Of a DNA stretch of 55,403 bases, positions 44,460 to 55,403 are shown one piece after another (the first letter of the stretch is position 1; the number at the start of each line of letters is the position of its first letter). A program made the position numbers and the translations under genes. This stretch comes from CADEFQ01 sp035342635 (GTDB taxonomy: Bacteria; Pseudomonadota; Gammaproteobacteria; Steroidobacterales; Steroidobacteraceae), in the NCBI GenBank assembly GCA_035342635.1, contig DAOQXO010000004.1:1-55403 (forward strand), written 5' to 3'. The notes under the pieces are model-generated. The model was given only the letters and a program-made list of their open reading frames with translations, was not told where the DNA came from and made no database searches.

Positions 44460-45259
44460 GCACGCTGGCGCAGGTCGTTGAACACGACCAGCAGGTAGGC
44501 GCTGAGATAGAGCACCAGCAGCGCTACCGTGGCGATCACGATGGCCACCGCGACGCTGTTCTGCACGGACTCGCCGGCCACACTCGCAAGCCCCGCCAGC
44601 ACGCCCACCGTCAGGCTCGCGATGATCACGATCACGATGACCGTCGCCACGATCGCGATCAGCACGACCAGCATGCGCTTCCAGTGCGCCGCTGTGAGCC
44701 TGAGCCCGAGGTCGATTGCGGCGAACGGCCCTCGCCCCTCAACCACGAGCGCCGGCCAGCCGAGGCTCACCGCAACGCTCGTCGCCAGCAAGGGCAGCAT
44801 CACGATTGCCGTGCCCAGGGCCTGCGGCAGCGGCACAAGACCCACAATCAGCCCGAAGGGCAAGGTGGCGAGCAGCACCACGAAAAAACTTGCGACGAGA
44901 TAGGCGAGGATGGCCGGCAGCCGGGCGAGTGTGGGGCCGAGCGGCACGGTATGCGCCGTCCCGAGCGCAATGCGCTGCTGCTTCAGCAGCACGAGCGCCC
45001 AGACGACGAGACTCGCGAGGATCCCGATCAGGTACAGCGCCCACCATTGCCCGTCCTTGTCCGCGAGCGTCTCGGCGTTGATCGGCATCGGCTTGCCGTG
45101 CACGGCCACGTCGTAGGCAGTTGGCAGCTGGCCGATCAGCGTGCCGATCGTCGCAAGCGGCAGGCACGGCAGCACCGAGCGTCCGAACAGGCGCAGGCTG
45201 GCCTCGATCACATCACGCGCGGACGGTGGCGCGGCAAATGGCAGAATGGGCGTTGGCAT
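44429..45259 (-). CDS. Multi-pass membrane protein, function unknown
   Basis: The 276-residue protein has about six hydrophobic helices (for example WALYLIGILASLVVWALVLL and VVLIAIVATVIVIVIIASL) and a Ser-rich C terminus. It resembles uncharacterised glycerophosphoryl-diester-transport-like or BPSS1780 membrane proteins but has no diagnostic motif. It converges with prfA, overlapping it by 31 bases, and its ATG shares a CATG with a possible prmC start. It sits where prfA and prmC are normally adjacent, so it is an insertion into that pair. Confidence 0.75.
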   Translation of the reverse strand: MPTPILPFAAPPSARDVIEASLRLFGRSVLPCLPLATIGTLIGQLPTAYDVAVHGKPMPINAETLADKDGQWWALYLIGILASLVVWALVLLKQQRIALGTAHTVPLGPTLARLPAILAYLVASFFVVLLATLPFGLIVGLVPLPQALGTAIVMLPLLATSVAVSLGWPALVVEGRGPFAAIDLGLRLTAAHWKRMLVVLIAIVATVIVIVIIASLTVGVLAGLASVAGESVQNSVAVAIVIATVALLVLYLSAYLLVVFNDLRQRAQVSSSSSEA

Positions 45260-46133
45260 GGGTGAGACTCTAGCAGACGAAGGCGTGACACTCGCGCTAC
45301 TGGTGGACAGGGCGGCCGCGGCGCTCGGTGGCGTGGATGCCCGCCGCGAAGCGGAAGCGCTGGTTGCCGCCGCGCTGCACATCGGCCGCGCCACGCTGCT
45401 CGCGCATCCCGAGCGGCGCATCGCCGGCGAAGCGCTGGCGCGCGTGCAGGACTGGATCGGGCGGCGGGCGCGCGGTGAGCCGCTCGCCTATCTCGCGGGC
45501 GAGCGCGAGTTCTGGTCGCTGCCGATCCGGGTCACGCCCGCGGTGCTCGTGCCCCGCCCGGAAACCGAGGAGCTCGTGGCCTGCGCGCTCGCACTTGGCG
45601 GCGACGGCGAGCGCGCCATCGTCGACCTCGGCACCGGCAGCGGCTGTATCGCGCTTGCAATCGCGCACGAGCGCCCGCACTGGCGCGTCACGGCCACCGA
45701 CGCATCCCGCGCCGCACTCGGCGTCGCGCGCGCCAACGCCGCAGCGCTCGGGCTCGATCACATCGAGTTTCTGCACGGCGACTGGTACGCCCCGCTCACC
45801 GGGCGGCACTTCGATCTCGTCGTCAGCAACCCGCCGTATGTCGCCGAGGACGATGCCGCGCTCGACGACCTGGCGCTGCGTCATGAACCGCGCGGCGCCC
45901 TGACGCCCGGTGGCGACGGTCTCGCGGCACTGCGGCAGATCATCGATGGCGCGCCGCGCGTGCTGCGGCCGGGCGGCTGGATCGTGCTCGAACACGGCGC
46001 CGACCAGGCCCGGGATGTCGCCGCTCTGCTTGTCGCGCGCGGCTTCACTCACGTACGCTGCGCCCCCGATCTCGCCGGCCACGAGCGCGTGACCAGCGGG
46101 GGCTTGCCCTCCAACACCACAGGACTCCCATGA
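45258..46133 (+). CDS. prmC: Release factor glutamine methyltransferase PrmC (HemK)
   Basis: The 291-residue enzyme has an N-terminal helical domain (ARGEPLAYLAGEREFWSLPI), the SAM motif VDLGTGSGCIALAIA, and the glutamine-binding NPPY in VVSNPPYVAEDD. It methylates the GGQ glutamine of RF1 and RF2. I use the ATG at 45258; an ATG at 45246 and a GTG at 45285 are alternatives, and none has a strong ribosome site. The stop overlaps the ppiB start (ATGA). Confidence 0.93.
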   Translation: MGETLADEGVTLALLVDRAAAALGGVDARREAEALVAAALHIGRATLLAHPERRIAGEALARVQDWIGRRARGEPLAYLAGEREFWSLPIRVTPAVLVPRPETEELVACALALGGDGERAIVDLGTGSGCIALAIAHERPHWRVTATDASRAALGVARANAAALGLDHIEFLHGDWYAPLTGRHFDLVVSNPPYVAEDDAALDDLALRHEPRGALTPGGDGLAALRQIIDGAPRVLRPGGWIVLEHGADQARDVAALLVARGFTHVRCAPDLAGHERVTSGGLPSNTTGLP

Positions 46134-46621
46134 TCCGCTTCGAAACCACCCTCGGCAGCTTCGACATCGAATTGAATGAAAAGGACGCGCCGATCTCCTC
46201 GGCCAATTTCCTCGCCTACGTCGACGAGGGCTTCTTCGACGGCACGCTGTTCCACCGCGTGATACCGGGCTTCATGATCCAGGGCGGCGGCATGACCTCC
46301 GGCCTCGAGCAGAAGGCGACCCGCGCGCCGATCGCGAACGAGGCGAAGAACGGCCTGAAGAACCTGCGCGGCACGCTGTCGATGGCCCGCACCAACGACA
46401 TCAACAGCGCGACCTCCCAGTTCTTCGTGAATCTGGTCGACAACGACTTCCTCAATAATGCGCCCGGCAATTACGGCTATGCGGTATTCGGCCGCGTCAT
46501 TGCGGGCATGGACACGATCGACAAGATCGCGCAGGTGCGCACCGGGCGCTCGCGTGGCCACAGCGACGTGCCCGTCGAGGAAGTCGTCGTGAAGTCGGCG
46601 CGGCGCATCGACGCCGCCTGA
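46130..46621 (+). CDS. ppiB: Cyclophilin-type peptidyl-prolyl isomerase
   Basis: The 163-residue single-domain cyclophilin has DGTLFHRVIPGFMIQGGGM and SMARTNDINSATSQFFVNLVDN, the catalytic Arg and Gln-rich active site. No signal peptide, so cytoplasmic. Its ATG overlaps the prmC stop by 4 bases. It catalyses proline isomerisation in folding proteins. Confidence 0.95.
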   Translation: MIRFETTLGSFDIELNEKDAPISSANFLAYVDEGFFDGTLFHRVIPGFMIQGGGMTSGLEQKATRAPIANEAKNGLKNLRGTLSMARTNDINSATSQFFVNLVDNDFLNNAPGNYGYAVFGRVIAGMDTIDKIAQVRTGRSRGHSDVPVEEVVVKSARRIDAA

Positions 46622-46634
46622 GCGGCACGCGCTC

Positions 46635-47369
46635 TTGGCTCGCCGCAGGAGCTTCGGCCTGTGCCTCGTGCGCGCGATGCTCGGGCTCTTGGTGCTTGGT
46701 CTCGCGCTGTCCGCGCTCGTCGTGCTCGCGCTGCGCTGGGTCGACCCGCCGGGCAGCATGATGATGCTCGAGGCCCGCATCGAGGCGTGGCGAGCCGACG
46801 ATGCGCGCTACCGCCATCGCTACCACTGGGTCGACATGGCGCAGGTCTCGCCGTACGCGGCGCGTGCGGTGATCGCAGCGGAAGACCAGAACTTCGCCAT
46901 GCATCCGGGCTTCGATTTCGAGGCGATCCGCAAGGCCGCCGAGCACAACGCGGACGGGCGCGCAGTGCGCGGCGCGAGCACGATCAGCCAGCAGGTCGCG
47001 AAGAACCTGTTCCTGTGGCGCGGGCGCTCGTGGCTGCGCAAGGGCCTCGAGGCCTGGTTCACCGTGCTGATCGAGACGCTGTGGCCCAAGGCGCGCATTC
47101 TCGAGGTGTACCTCAACATCGCCGAGTTCGGACACGGCATCTACGGCGTGGAGGCTGCGGCCCAGGCCTACTGGAAAAAGAGCGCGAAGGCGCTGACGCG
47201 CTCGCAGGCGGCGACGCTCGCCGCAGTGCTGCCGAATCCGCGCCGCTACCGTGCGCAGCCGCCCTCGCCGTATGTCCAGCGCCGCCGCGACTGGATCCTC
47301 GGGCAGATGCCGTATGTCGAAATGCCGGCCGCTACGGGCAGCGCGACGCGCGCCCGCGAAGCGCGCTGA
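46635..47369 (+). CDS. mtgA: Monofunctional peptidoglycan glycosyltransferase
   Basis: The 244-residue protein has one N-terminal membrane helix (LLVLGLALSALVVLAL) and the GT51 motifs AAEDQNFAMHPGFD (catalytic Glu), GASTISQQVAKNLFLW, and ILEVYLNIAEFGHGIYGVEAAA. It polymerises lipid II into glycan strands. The TTG at 46635, 13 bases after ppiB, gives a normal length; an ATG at 46677 would cut into the membrane helix. Confidence 0.93.
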   Translation: MARRRSFGLCLVRAMLGLLVLGLALSALVVLALRWVDPPGSMMMLEARIEAWRADDARYRHRYHWVDMAQVSPYAARAVIAAEDQNFAMHPGFDFEAIRKAAEHNADGRAVRGASTISQQVAKNLFLWRGRSWLRKGLEAWFTVLIETLWPKARILEVYLNIAEFGHGIYGVEAAAQAYWKKSAKALTRSQAATLAAVLPNPRRYRAQPPSPYVQRRRDWILGQMPYVEMPAATGSATRAREAR

Positions 47370-47493
47370 GCAGGCTGCACCATCGAGCGAAGGGTTCGCG
47401 CCACCACTGGCAGAGCCGCACCAGTGCTTTGTCTTCGATGTCCGTTGCCTCGACGATCCCGCTGCGCCTCGACCCGCGCAGGCGCTGGCTCAC
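47332..47493 (-). CDS. Possible small protein, unknown
   Basis: A 53-codon minus-strand frame from a GTG at 47493 overlaps the 3' end of mtgA. It reads VSQRLRGSRRSGIVEATD and continues with a Trp- and Leu-rich stretch, a composition more natural than most shadow frames in this DNA. It lies in the 142-base gap between mtgA and the VOC gene, 18 bases after the latter's stop. No ribosome site is clear, so this is tentative. Confidence 0.25.
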   Translation of the reverse strand: MSQRLRGSRRSGIVEATDIEDKALVRLCQWWREPFARWCSLLSALRGRASRCP

Positions 47494-47511
47494 GCGCTGC
47501 GCGGACCACTG

Positions 47512-47964
47512 TCACTGCCCGCCGCTCCTCAGGCGCTGCATGAACCACCAGCGATGGCCTTCGGGGTCGACCGCCAGATAGCAGCGGTCGGTCCAGTATT
47601 CTTCGCCGTAGTCGGTGGTCGTCGGCTCCATCTCGATCCTTGCGCCGGCCTTGCGCGCCGCCGCACAGTGCGCATCGACATCGTCGACGAATATGCACAT
47701 CGCCTGGGTGTTGCGATCGCCGACGCTGCGCGGGCTCGCGGGAAACGCGCGTTCGGGATGACGGTTGGCCGCACCGGCGCCGCCGACGAACAGGAGTCCC
47801 TCACCGTAAGTGAGCTCGGAATGCTCGATCGCCCCGCCCTCGCCCTCGATCCTGAGCCGCACCTCGAAACCGAAGGCATCGACCAGCCAGTCGATCGCGC
47901 GGGCGGGATCCTCATAGAACACGGACACGGAAATGCGGGGCCAACCCGCCGGCGTCGCACGCAT
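47512..47964 (-). CDS. VOC-superfamily (glyoxalase/bleomycin-resistance-like) protein
   Basis: The 150-residue protein begins ISVSVFYEDPARAIDWLVDAFGFEV and ends YLAVDPEGHRWWFMQRL, the paired betaalphabetabetabeta units of the VOC fold, in the PhnB-like branch. Metal ligands may be His/Glu, but the set is not clear, so catalysis is uncertain. The ATG has GGAGG seven bases upstream. A TATAGT -10-like hexamer lies at 48004-48009 on the minus strand, suggesting its own promoter just after metH. Confidence 0.87.
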   Translation of the reverse strand: MRATPAGWPRISVSVFYEDPARAIDWLVDAFGFEVRLRIEGEGGAIEHSELTYGEGLLFVGGAGAANRHPERAFPASPRSVGDRNTQAMCIFVDDVDAHCAAARKAGARIEMEPTTTDYGEEYWTDRCYLAVDPEGHRWWFMQRLRSGGQ

Positions 47965-48042
47965 ATTGAGTCCTCCCTGACCTGAGTTCCAACGTGCTGA
48001 GCAACTATACCCGCACGCCGTCGGCAGGGAGGCGCCGCGACC

Positions 48043-51875
<3,833 letters not shown>

Positions 51876-51879
<4 letters not shown>

Positions 51880-52751
51880 GCCGTGGCTCCGACGGCGATC
51901 GCCGGCGCGGCGGGCGGCCGCACGCCGAGGGCATGGCAGATCGCGTAGGTCAGTTCGGCGCGGTTCAGCGTGTAGAAGTGGAAATCGACGACTCCGTGCT
52001 CGCGCAGCCGCTCGACCTGCTCAATCGCGACGCTCGCCGCGATCAGCCGTCGCGTATCGGGATCGTCGTCGAGGCCGGCGAAACGCTCGCGCAGGCGCGC
52101 GGGGATCGTCGCGCCGCAGCGCTCGGCGAAGCGCAGGACCTGCGGGAAGCGCGTGATCGGCAGGAGGCCCGGCACGATGGGTACGCCGATGCCGAGCGCC
52201 GCGCAGCGGTCCCGGAAGCGCAGGTAGGCATCGGTGTCGTAGAAGAACTGGGTGATCGCGCGCGTCGCGCCGGCGTCGATCTTGCGCCGCAGGTTCTCGA
52301 GATCGCGCTCGCGCGAGGGCGCCTCCGGATGACCCTCGGGATAGGCGGCGACCGAGATCTCGAAGTCGGCCAGGGCCTTCAGTCCCGCGACGAGGTCCGA
52401 GGCGTACGCGAAGCCGTCGGGATGCGGCTCGTAGCGCGCCGCACCCTGCGGCGGGTCGCCGCGCAGCGCGACGATGTGCCGGATACCCTGCTCCCAGTAG
52501 GTGCGCGCGATATCGAGGATTTCCCCGCGCGGGGCACCGACGCAGGTCAGGTGCGGCGCGCCGGTGAGCGCGGTCTCGCGGCTGATCCGCGTGATGATGT
52601 TGTGCGTGCGGCTGCGGGTCGAGCCATCGGCGCCGTAGGTCACCGAGACGAAGCGCGGCGCGAGTGGCGCGAGGCGCTGCACCGACTGCCACAGCGTCGC
52701 CTCCATGGCGGCATCGGCGGGCGGAAAGAATTCGAAGGAAACGGCAATCAT
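51876..52751 (-). CDS. metF: Methylenetetrahydrofolate reductase
   Basis: The 291-residue enzyme has VSFEFFPPADAAMEATLW, HLTCVGAPRGEI, ALRGDPPQGAARY, and QFFYDTDAYLRFRDRC. It makes the methyl-THF used by MetH. The ATG at 52751 overlaps the regulator stop (52748) by 4 bases; the longer upstream frame is a shadow. The three overlapping genes form one operon. Confidence 0.96.
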
Positions 52752-53632
52752 GCGGCACTCACTGCGTAGGCGGACAGGCGGGCGTGTGCGACGAGCACGT
52801 GGGCGCCCTCGTCGATCGGCTTCAGTTTCTCGGCGCGAAACCCCGCCGCGGCGAGCACTCGACGCAATTCCGTGATCGGGTGCGCGACGACATTGCCGCG
52901 CGAGAACTCGAGCAGTTCGTAGGGCAGGACGAGCCAGAGCGATGCGGCCGGCGCCAGCTGCGTGCGCAGTTCGCGCAGTGCCGCCTCGACGCCTTCGGCA
53001 CTCTGCGCGCCGCTGCAGTCGAGCACGGCGACGTCCCGGGAGCCCTCGCCCGTCGCGAGCCGCGCCCGGACATCGGCGTCGATGCAGCTGCGGTCGCAGT
53101 GTTCGCGCAGCGCCTCGCGCACTTCGCCGCGCGCCGCGACGACTGTCACGCGCCGCGCCACTGCCGCCGCCGCGTCGACCAGTTCGAGATGCGTCGGTTC
53201 GATCACCAGGGCGCTGCCTGTCGCTGCGGCCGGCGCGCACTCGTGCACGAATGCCGCCAGCGCGCGCCCGAGCTTCGAGCGGCGGGGTGCCGCGGGCCGC
53301 AGCTCCTGCGCGCTCGCGCTCGCCTGCCGTGCATCACGGCGCCGGGTGGGATCCGCCGGATCGATGCGCGCGAGCAGTGTGCTCGCGAGCGCGGCGACAT
53401 CGCCCACGTCGGTCAGTGAATAGCAGACCCACTGCCCGCGCCGGGTCCGCTGCAGCAGGCCCGCCTCGCACAGCACCTTGAGGTGGCGCGAGACGCGCGG
53501 CTCGCTCTGCCCGAGGCTCGCGGCCAGTTCGGTCACGCTCCATTCGCGCTGTGCGCAGAGCGCAAGCAGCCGCAGCCGGGTGGTCTCACCCGCGGCGCGC
53601 AGAACGGCAGTGGCTTGATTCAGGCCGAGCAT
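52748..53632 (-). CDS. ArsR-type regulator fused to a degenerate methyltransferase domain (SahR-like)
   Basis: The protein has 294 residues. Residues 1-85 are an ArsR winged helix (TTRLRLLALCAQREWSVTELAASLGQSEPRVSRHLKVL) and the rest is a Rossmann-like methyltransferase fold without a clear SAM motif. This architecture and its place before metF and metH match the S-adenosylhomocysteine-sensing SahR regulators of proteobacterial methionine cycles. It probably represses its own operon when SAH is low. The ATG at 53632 has no clear ribosome site, consistent with a leaderless message. Confidence 0.85.
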   Translation of the reverse strand: MLGLNQATAVLRAAGETTRLRLLALCAQREWSVTELAASLGQSEPRVSRHLKVLCEAGLLQRTRRGQWVCYSLTDVGDVAALASTLLARIDPADPTRRRDARQASASAQELRPAAPRRSKLGRALAAFVHECAPAAATGSALVIEPTHLELVDAAAAVARRVTVVAARGEVREALREHCDRSCIDADVRARLATGEGSRDVAVLDCSGAQSAEGVEAALRELRTQLAPAASLWLVLPYELLEFSRGNVVAHPITELRRVLAAAGFRAEKLKPIDEGAHVLVAHARLSAYAVSAA

Positions 53633-53635
53633 CTT

Positions 53636-53653
53636 ATTAACGATATGCTTAAT
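53636..53653. promoter_or_regulatory. Candidate SahR-like operator and promoter
   Basis: ATTAACGATATGCTTAAT is an inverted repeat with seven of nine base pairs, ending 4 bases before the regulator's ATG. Reading the minus strand, CTGACA and, 16 bases on, TATCGT could be -35 and -10 boxes overlapping it, which would put the transcript start at or near the ATG. The AT-rich island stands out sharply. Binding is inferred. Confidence 0.55.
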
Positions 53654-53672
53654 TTGTTAATTGTCAGTCTAA

Positions 53673-53691
53673 CGCCTTGAGCAGCAAGGCG
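53673..53691 (-). terminator. Hairpin downstream of hslO / upstream of the methionine operon
   Basis: CGCCTTG and CAAGGCG form a seven-base stem around a five-base loop, 9 bases after the hslO stop and about 40 bases before the next gene's ATG. On the minus strand only TTAG follows, so termination may be weak, but it lies where an hslO terminator is expected. Confidence 0.55.
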
Positions 53692-53700
53692 CAAACGGAT

Positions 53701-54606
53701 TCAGTTCAGGCGCTTGGGCGCCGGTACGGGGGGCGGCCCGAAGGCCTGGGTGACGTCGATCGCGTCGAAGACATACGGCCGGCGGCAGAACTCGCAGGTC
53801 ACGGTGACGGTGCCCTGCTCGCCCAGGACGTCGCGCACTTCCTCTTCGCCGAGCGCACGCAGCACGCCGAGCACGCGCTCGCGATTGCAGCGGCACTCGA
53901 ACTGCACGGGCGAGCCGCTGAACAGGCGCACGTCCTCGACCGTCGCGCTGCGCCGCACGAGTGTCTCGGCCGGGGCGTACAGCAAATCGTTCGCGTCGAG
54001 CGTCGCCGCATGCCCATACACGCGCTCCCAGACCGCGGCAGCCGCCGCCGCATCGACATCCTCCGCGGACTGAATATCGGCGGGCAGTTTCTGCACCAGC
54101 AGCCCGCCGGCGCGCGTGGCGTCGGCGGCCAGGCGCACCCGCGTCGGCAGCTGCTCCGAAGTCGCGAAATAGCCGTCGATGCACTCGGCAAGCGAGGCCC
54201 CCTCGAGCGGCACGATGCCCTGGTACGGCGCGCCGCGTCCGGCCGATTCCACCGTCACGGTGATGCGCCCTTCGCCGGCGAGCGCGGCGAAATCGGCCGC
54301 GACGCGCGCCTCGTCGTAGTGCGCGACGGCGCGGATGCGGAAATCGTGCGTGCACTGCGCAACCAGCAGCCGCACGGCGCCGTTGCCCTGCATCTGCAGC
54401 GTGAGGCCGCCCTCGAACTTGAGCGTCGAGGCGAGCAGCACCGCCGCAGCGACCGCCTGGCCCAGCAGGTCGCGCACCGGCGCGGGATAGGTCGCGTGCT
54501 CGCGCAGCGCCGTCCAGCTCGATTCGAGCTGGACGAGTTGCCCGCGCACCGGGAACTCCTCGAGCAGGAAGCGCCGGACCCGATCGGTATCCGCCAGCGA
54601 ACTCAC
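53701..54606 (-). CDS. hslO: Redox-regulated chaperone Hsp33
   Basis: The 301-residue protein has the Hsp33 fold (FPVRGQLVQLESSW, then AAVLLASTLKFEGGLTLQMQGNG) and the C-terminal zinc switch Cys-x-Cys (FECRCNRERV) and Cys-x-x-Cys (CEFCRRPY). Oxidation releases zinc and turns on holdase activity. The start is the GTG at 54606, overlapping the gatB stop as GTGA. All four zinc Cys are present. Confidence 0.95.
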   Translation of the reverse strand: MSSLADTDRVRRFLLEEFPVRGQLVQLESSWTALREHATYPAPVRDLLGQAVAAAVLLASTLKFEGGLTLQMQGNGAVRLLVAQCTHDFRIRAVAHYDEARVAADFAALAGEGRITVTVESAGRGAPYQGIVPLEGASLAECIDGYFATSEQLPTRVRLAADATRAGGLLVQKLPADIQSAEDVDAAAAAAVWERVYGHAATLDANDLLYAPAETLVRRSATVEDVRLFSGSPVQFECRCNRERVLGVLRALGEEEVRDVLGEQGTVTVTCEFCRRPYVFDAIDVTQAFGPPPVPAPKRLN

Positions 54607-55403
54607 GGCGCCGCGAGCTTCTTCTTCAGCAGCTCGTTGAGCTGCGCCGGATTGGCCTTGCCCTGAGTCGCCTTCATGACCTGGCCGACGAAGAAACCGA
54701 ACAGCTTGTCCTTGCCCGCGCGGTAGTCCGCCAGCTGGCCCGGATTGGCGACCATCACGGCGTCGATCGCGCGCTCGATCGCGCCCGTGTCGGTGATCTG
54801 GCGCAGGCCCTTCTCCTCGATGATCGCGTCGGCGTCCCGGCCGCTCGTCCACATCGCCTCGAAGACATCCTTGGCGATCTTGCCGGAAATCGTGTTGTCG
54901 GCGATGCGCGCGACGAGGCCGGCGAGCTGCGCCGAGCTGACCCGGCTGTCGGTGATCTCCAGGTTGTTCTTGTTGAGGAAGGCAGCGAGGTCGCCGTTCA
55001 CCCAGTTGGCGGCGAGTTTCGCCTCGCCTCCCAGGCGCGCGACCAGGTCCTCGTAGTAATCGGCGAGCTCACGGCTCGCGACCAGCACGCCGGCGTCGTA
55101 TTCAGAGAGGCCGTACTGCGCGGTGAATCGCGCCGCCTTCGCGTCCGGCAACTCCGGCAGCGTGGCGCGCACCGAATCGAGGAATGCGGCGTCGATTTCG
55201 AGCGGCAGCAGGTCGGGGTCGGGGAAGTAGCGGTAGTCGTTCGCTTCTTCCTTCGAGCGCATCGAGCGGGTCTCGCCCTTGTCGGGATCGTAGAGGCGCG
55301 TTTCCTGCACGACCTTGCCGCCGCCCTCGAGCAGGTCGATCTGGCGCGCGACCTCGTAGTTGATCGCCTTCTCGACGAAGCGGAACGAGTTCAGGTTCTT
55401 GAT
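54603..55403 (-). CDS. gatB: Aspartyl/glutamyl-tRNA amidotransferase subunit B, C-terminal part
   Basis: The frame is open from the window's right edge through 267 codons to the stop at 54603. It contains NLNSFRFVEKAINYEVARQI, KEEANDYRYFPDPDLLPLEI, and the tail domain that binds tRNA (KDVFEAMWTSGRDADAIIEEKG). GatB amidates misacylated Glu-tRNA(Gln) or Asp-tRNA(Asn). The N-terminal part lies beyond the window. hslO overlaps its stop. Confidence 0.96.
   Translation of the reverse strand: MKNLNSFRFVEKAINYEVARQIDLLEGGGKVVQETRLYDPDKGETRSMRSKEEANDYRYFPDPDLLPLEIDAAFLDSVRATLPELPDAKAARFTAQYGLSEYDAGVLVASRELADYYEDLVARLGGEAKLAANWVNGDLAAFLNKNNLEITDSRVSSAQLAGLVARIADNTISGKIAKDVFEAMWTSGRDADAIIEEKGLRQITDTGAIERAIDAVMVANPGQLADYRAGKDKLFGFFVGQVMKATQGKANPAQLNELLKKKLAAP

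Overview
The window is high-GC DNA from a gammaproteobacterium, tightly packed with genes. The clearest sign is the block running lolB, ispE, tRNA-Gln, prs, rplY, pth, ychF, with prfA and prmC beside it and a tRNA-Met nearby. This is a familiar gammaproteobacterial order, known for example from Pseudomonas. The lineage is not one I can name; the metH-metF-ArsR/methyltransferase operon, the TorF-type porin and the linked ECF sigma factor/kinase pair fit a free-living environmental species.

Region 1 (1-18 kb) is a polyamine import and breakdown island. On the minus strand, puuD, puuA and a putrescine aminotransferase lead into potF-potG-potH-potI and the start of a ROK-family sugar kinase gene that stops early. 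Divergent from it are a second puuA-like gene and puuB. Further on, puuR and puuC form a minus-strand chain with a DnaQ/GIY-YIG nuclease and rlmKL, and an omega-amino-acid:pyruvate aminotransferase is divergent from puuR. Together these genes would import putrescine, gamma-glutamylate it or transaminate it directly, and carry the products towards GABA or beta-alanine and central metabolism. A shared operator-like motif lies in both divergent promoters.

Region 2 (18-24.5 kb) holds a TorF-type outer-membrane protein, a cupin overlapping an unusual three-part methyltransferase, a GntR/UTRA regulator, and an ECF sigma factor overlapping a membrane Ser/Thr kinase with a tetratricopeptide sensor.

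Region 3 (24.5-32.6 kb) is the most unusual part. A five-gene plus-strand operon encodes a ferritin-like diiron protein, a cysteine synthase fused to glutaredoxin, a PLP decarboxylase, a GNAT acetyltransferase and a fold-type I aminotransferase. It is followed by a secreted PQQ-type beta-propeller and a Tat-exported NAD-binding epimerase. It looks like an undescribed small-molecule or sulfur-metabolism cluster.

Region 4 (32.6-47.4 kb) contains tRNA-Met, a DUF4382-type lipoprotein, two Tat-signal enzymes, and then the translation and envelope housekeeping block through mtgA.

Region 5 (47.4-55.4 kb) has a VOC-fold protein, the methionine-cycle operon (ArsR/methyltransferase regulator, metF, metH), hslO, and the 3' part of gatB running off the window.

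Many neighbours overlap by four bases (ATGA, GTGA or TTGA), which indicates translational coupling. No gap without a gene exceeds 300 bases. I saw no insertion sequence, prophage or CRISPR array.
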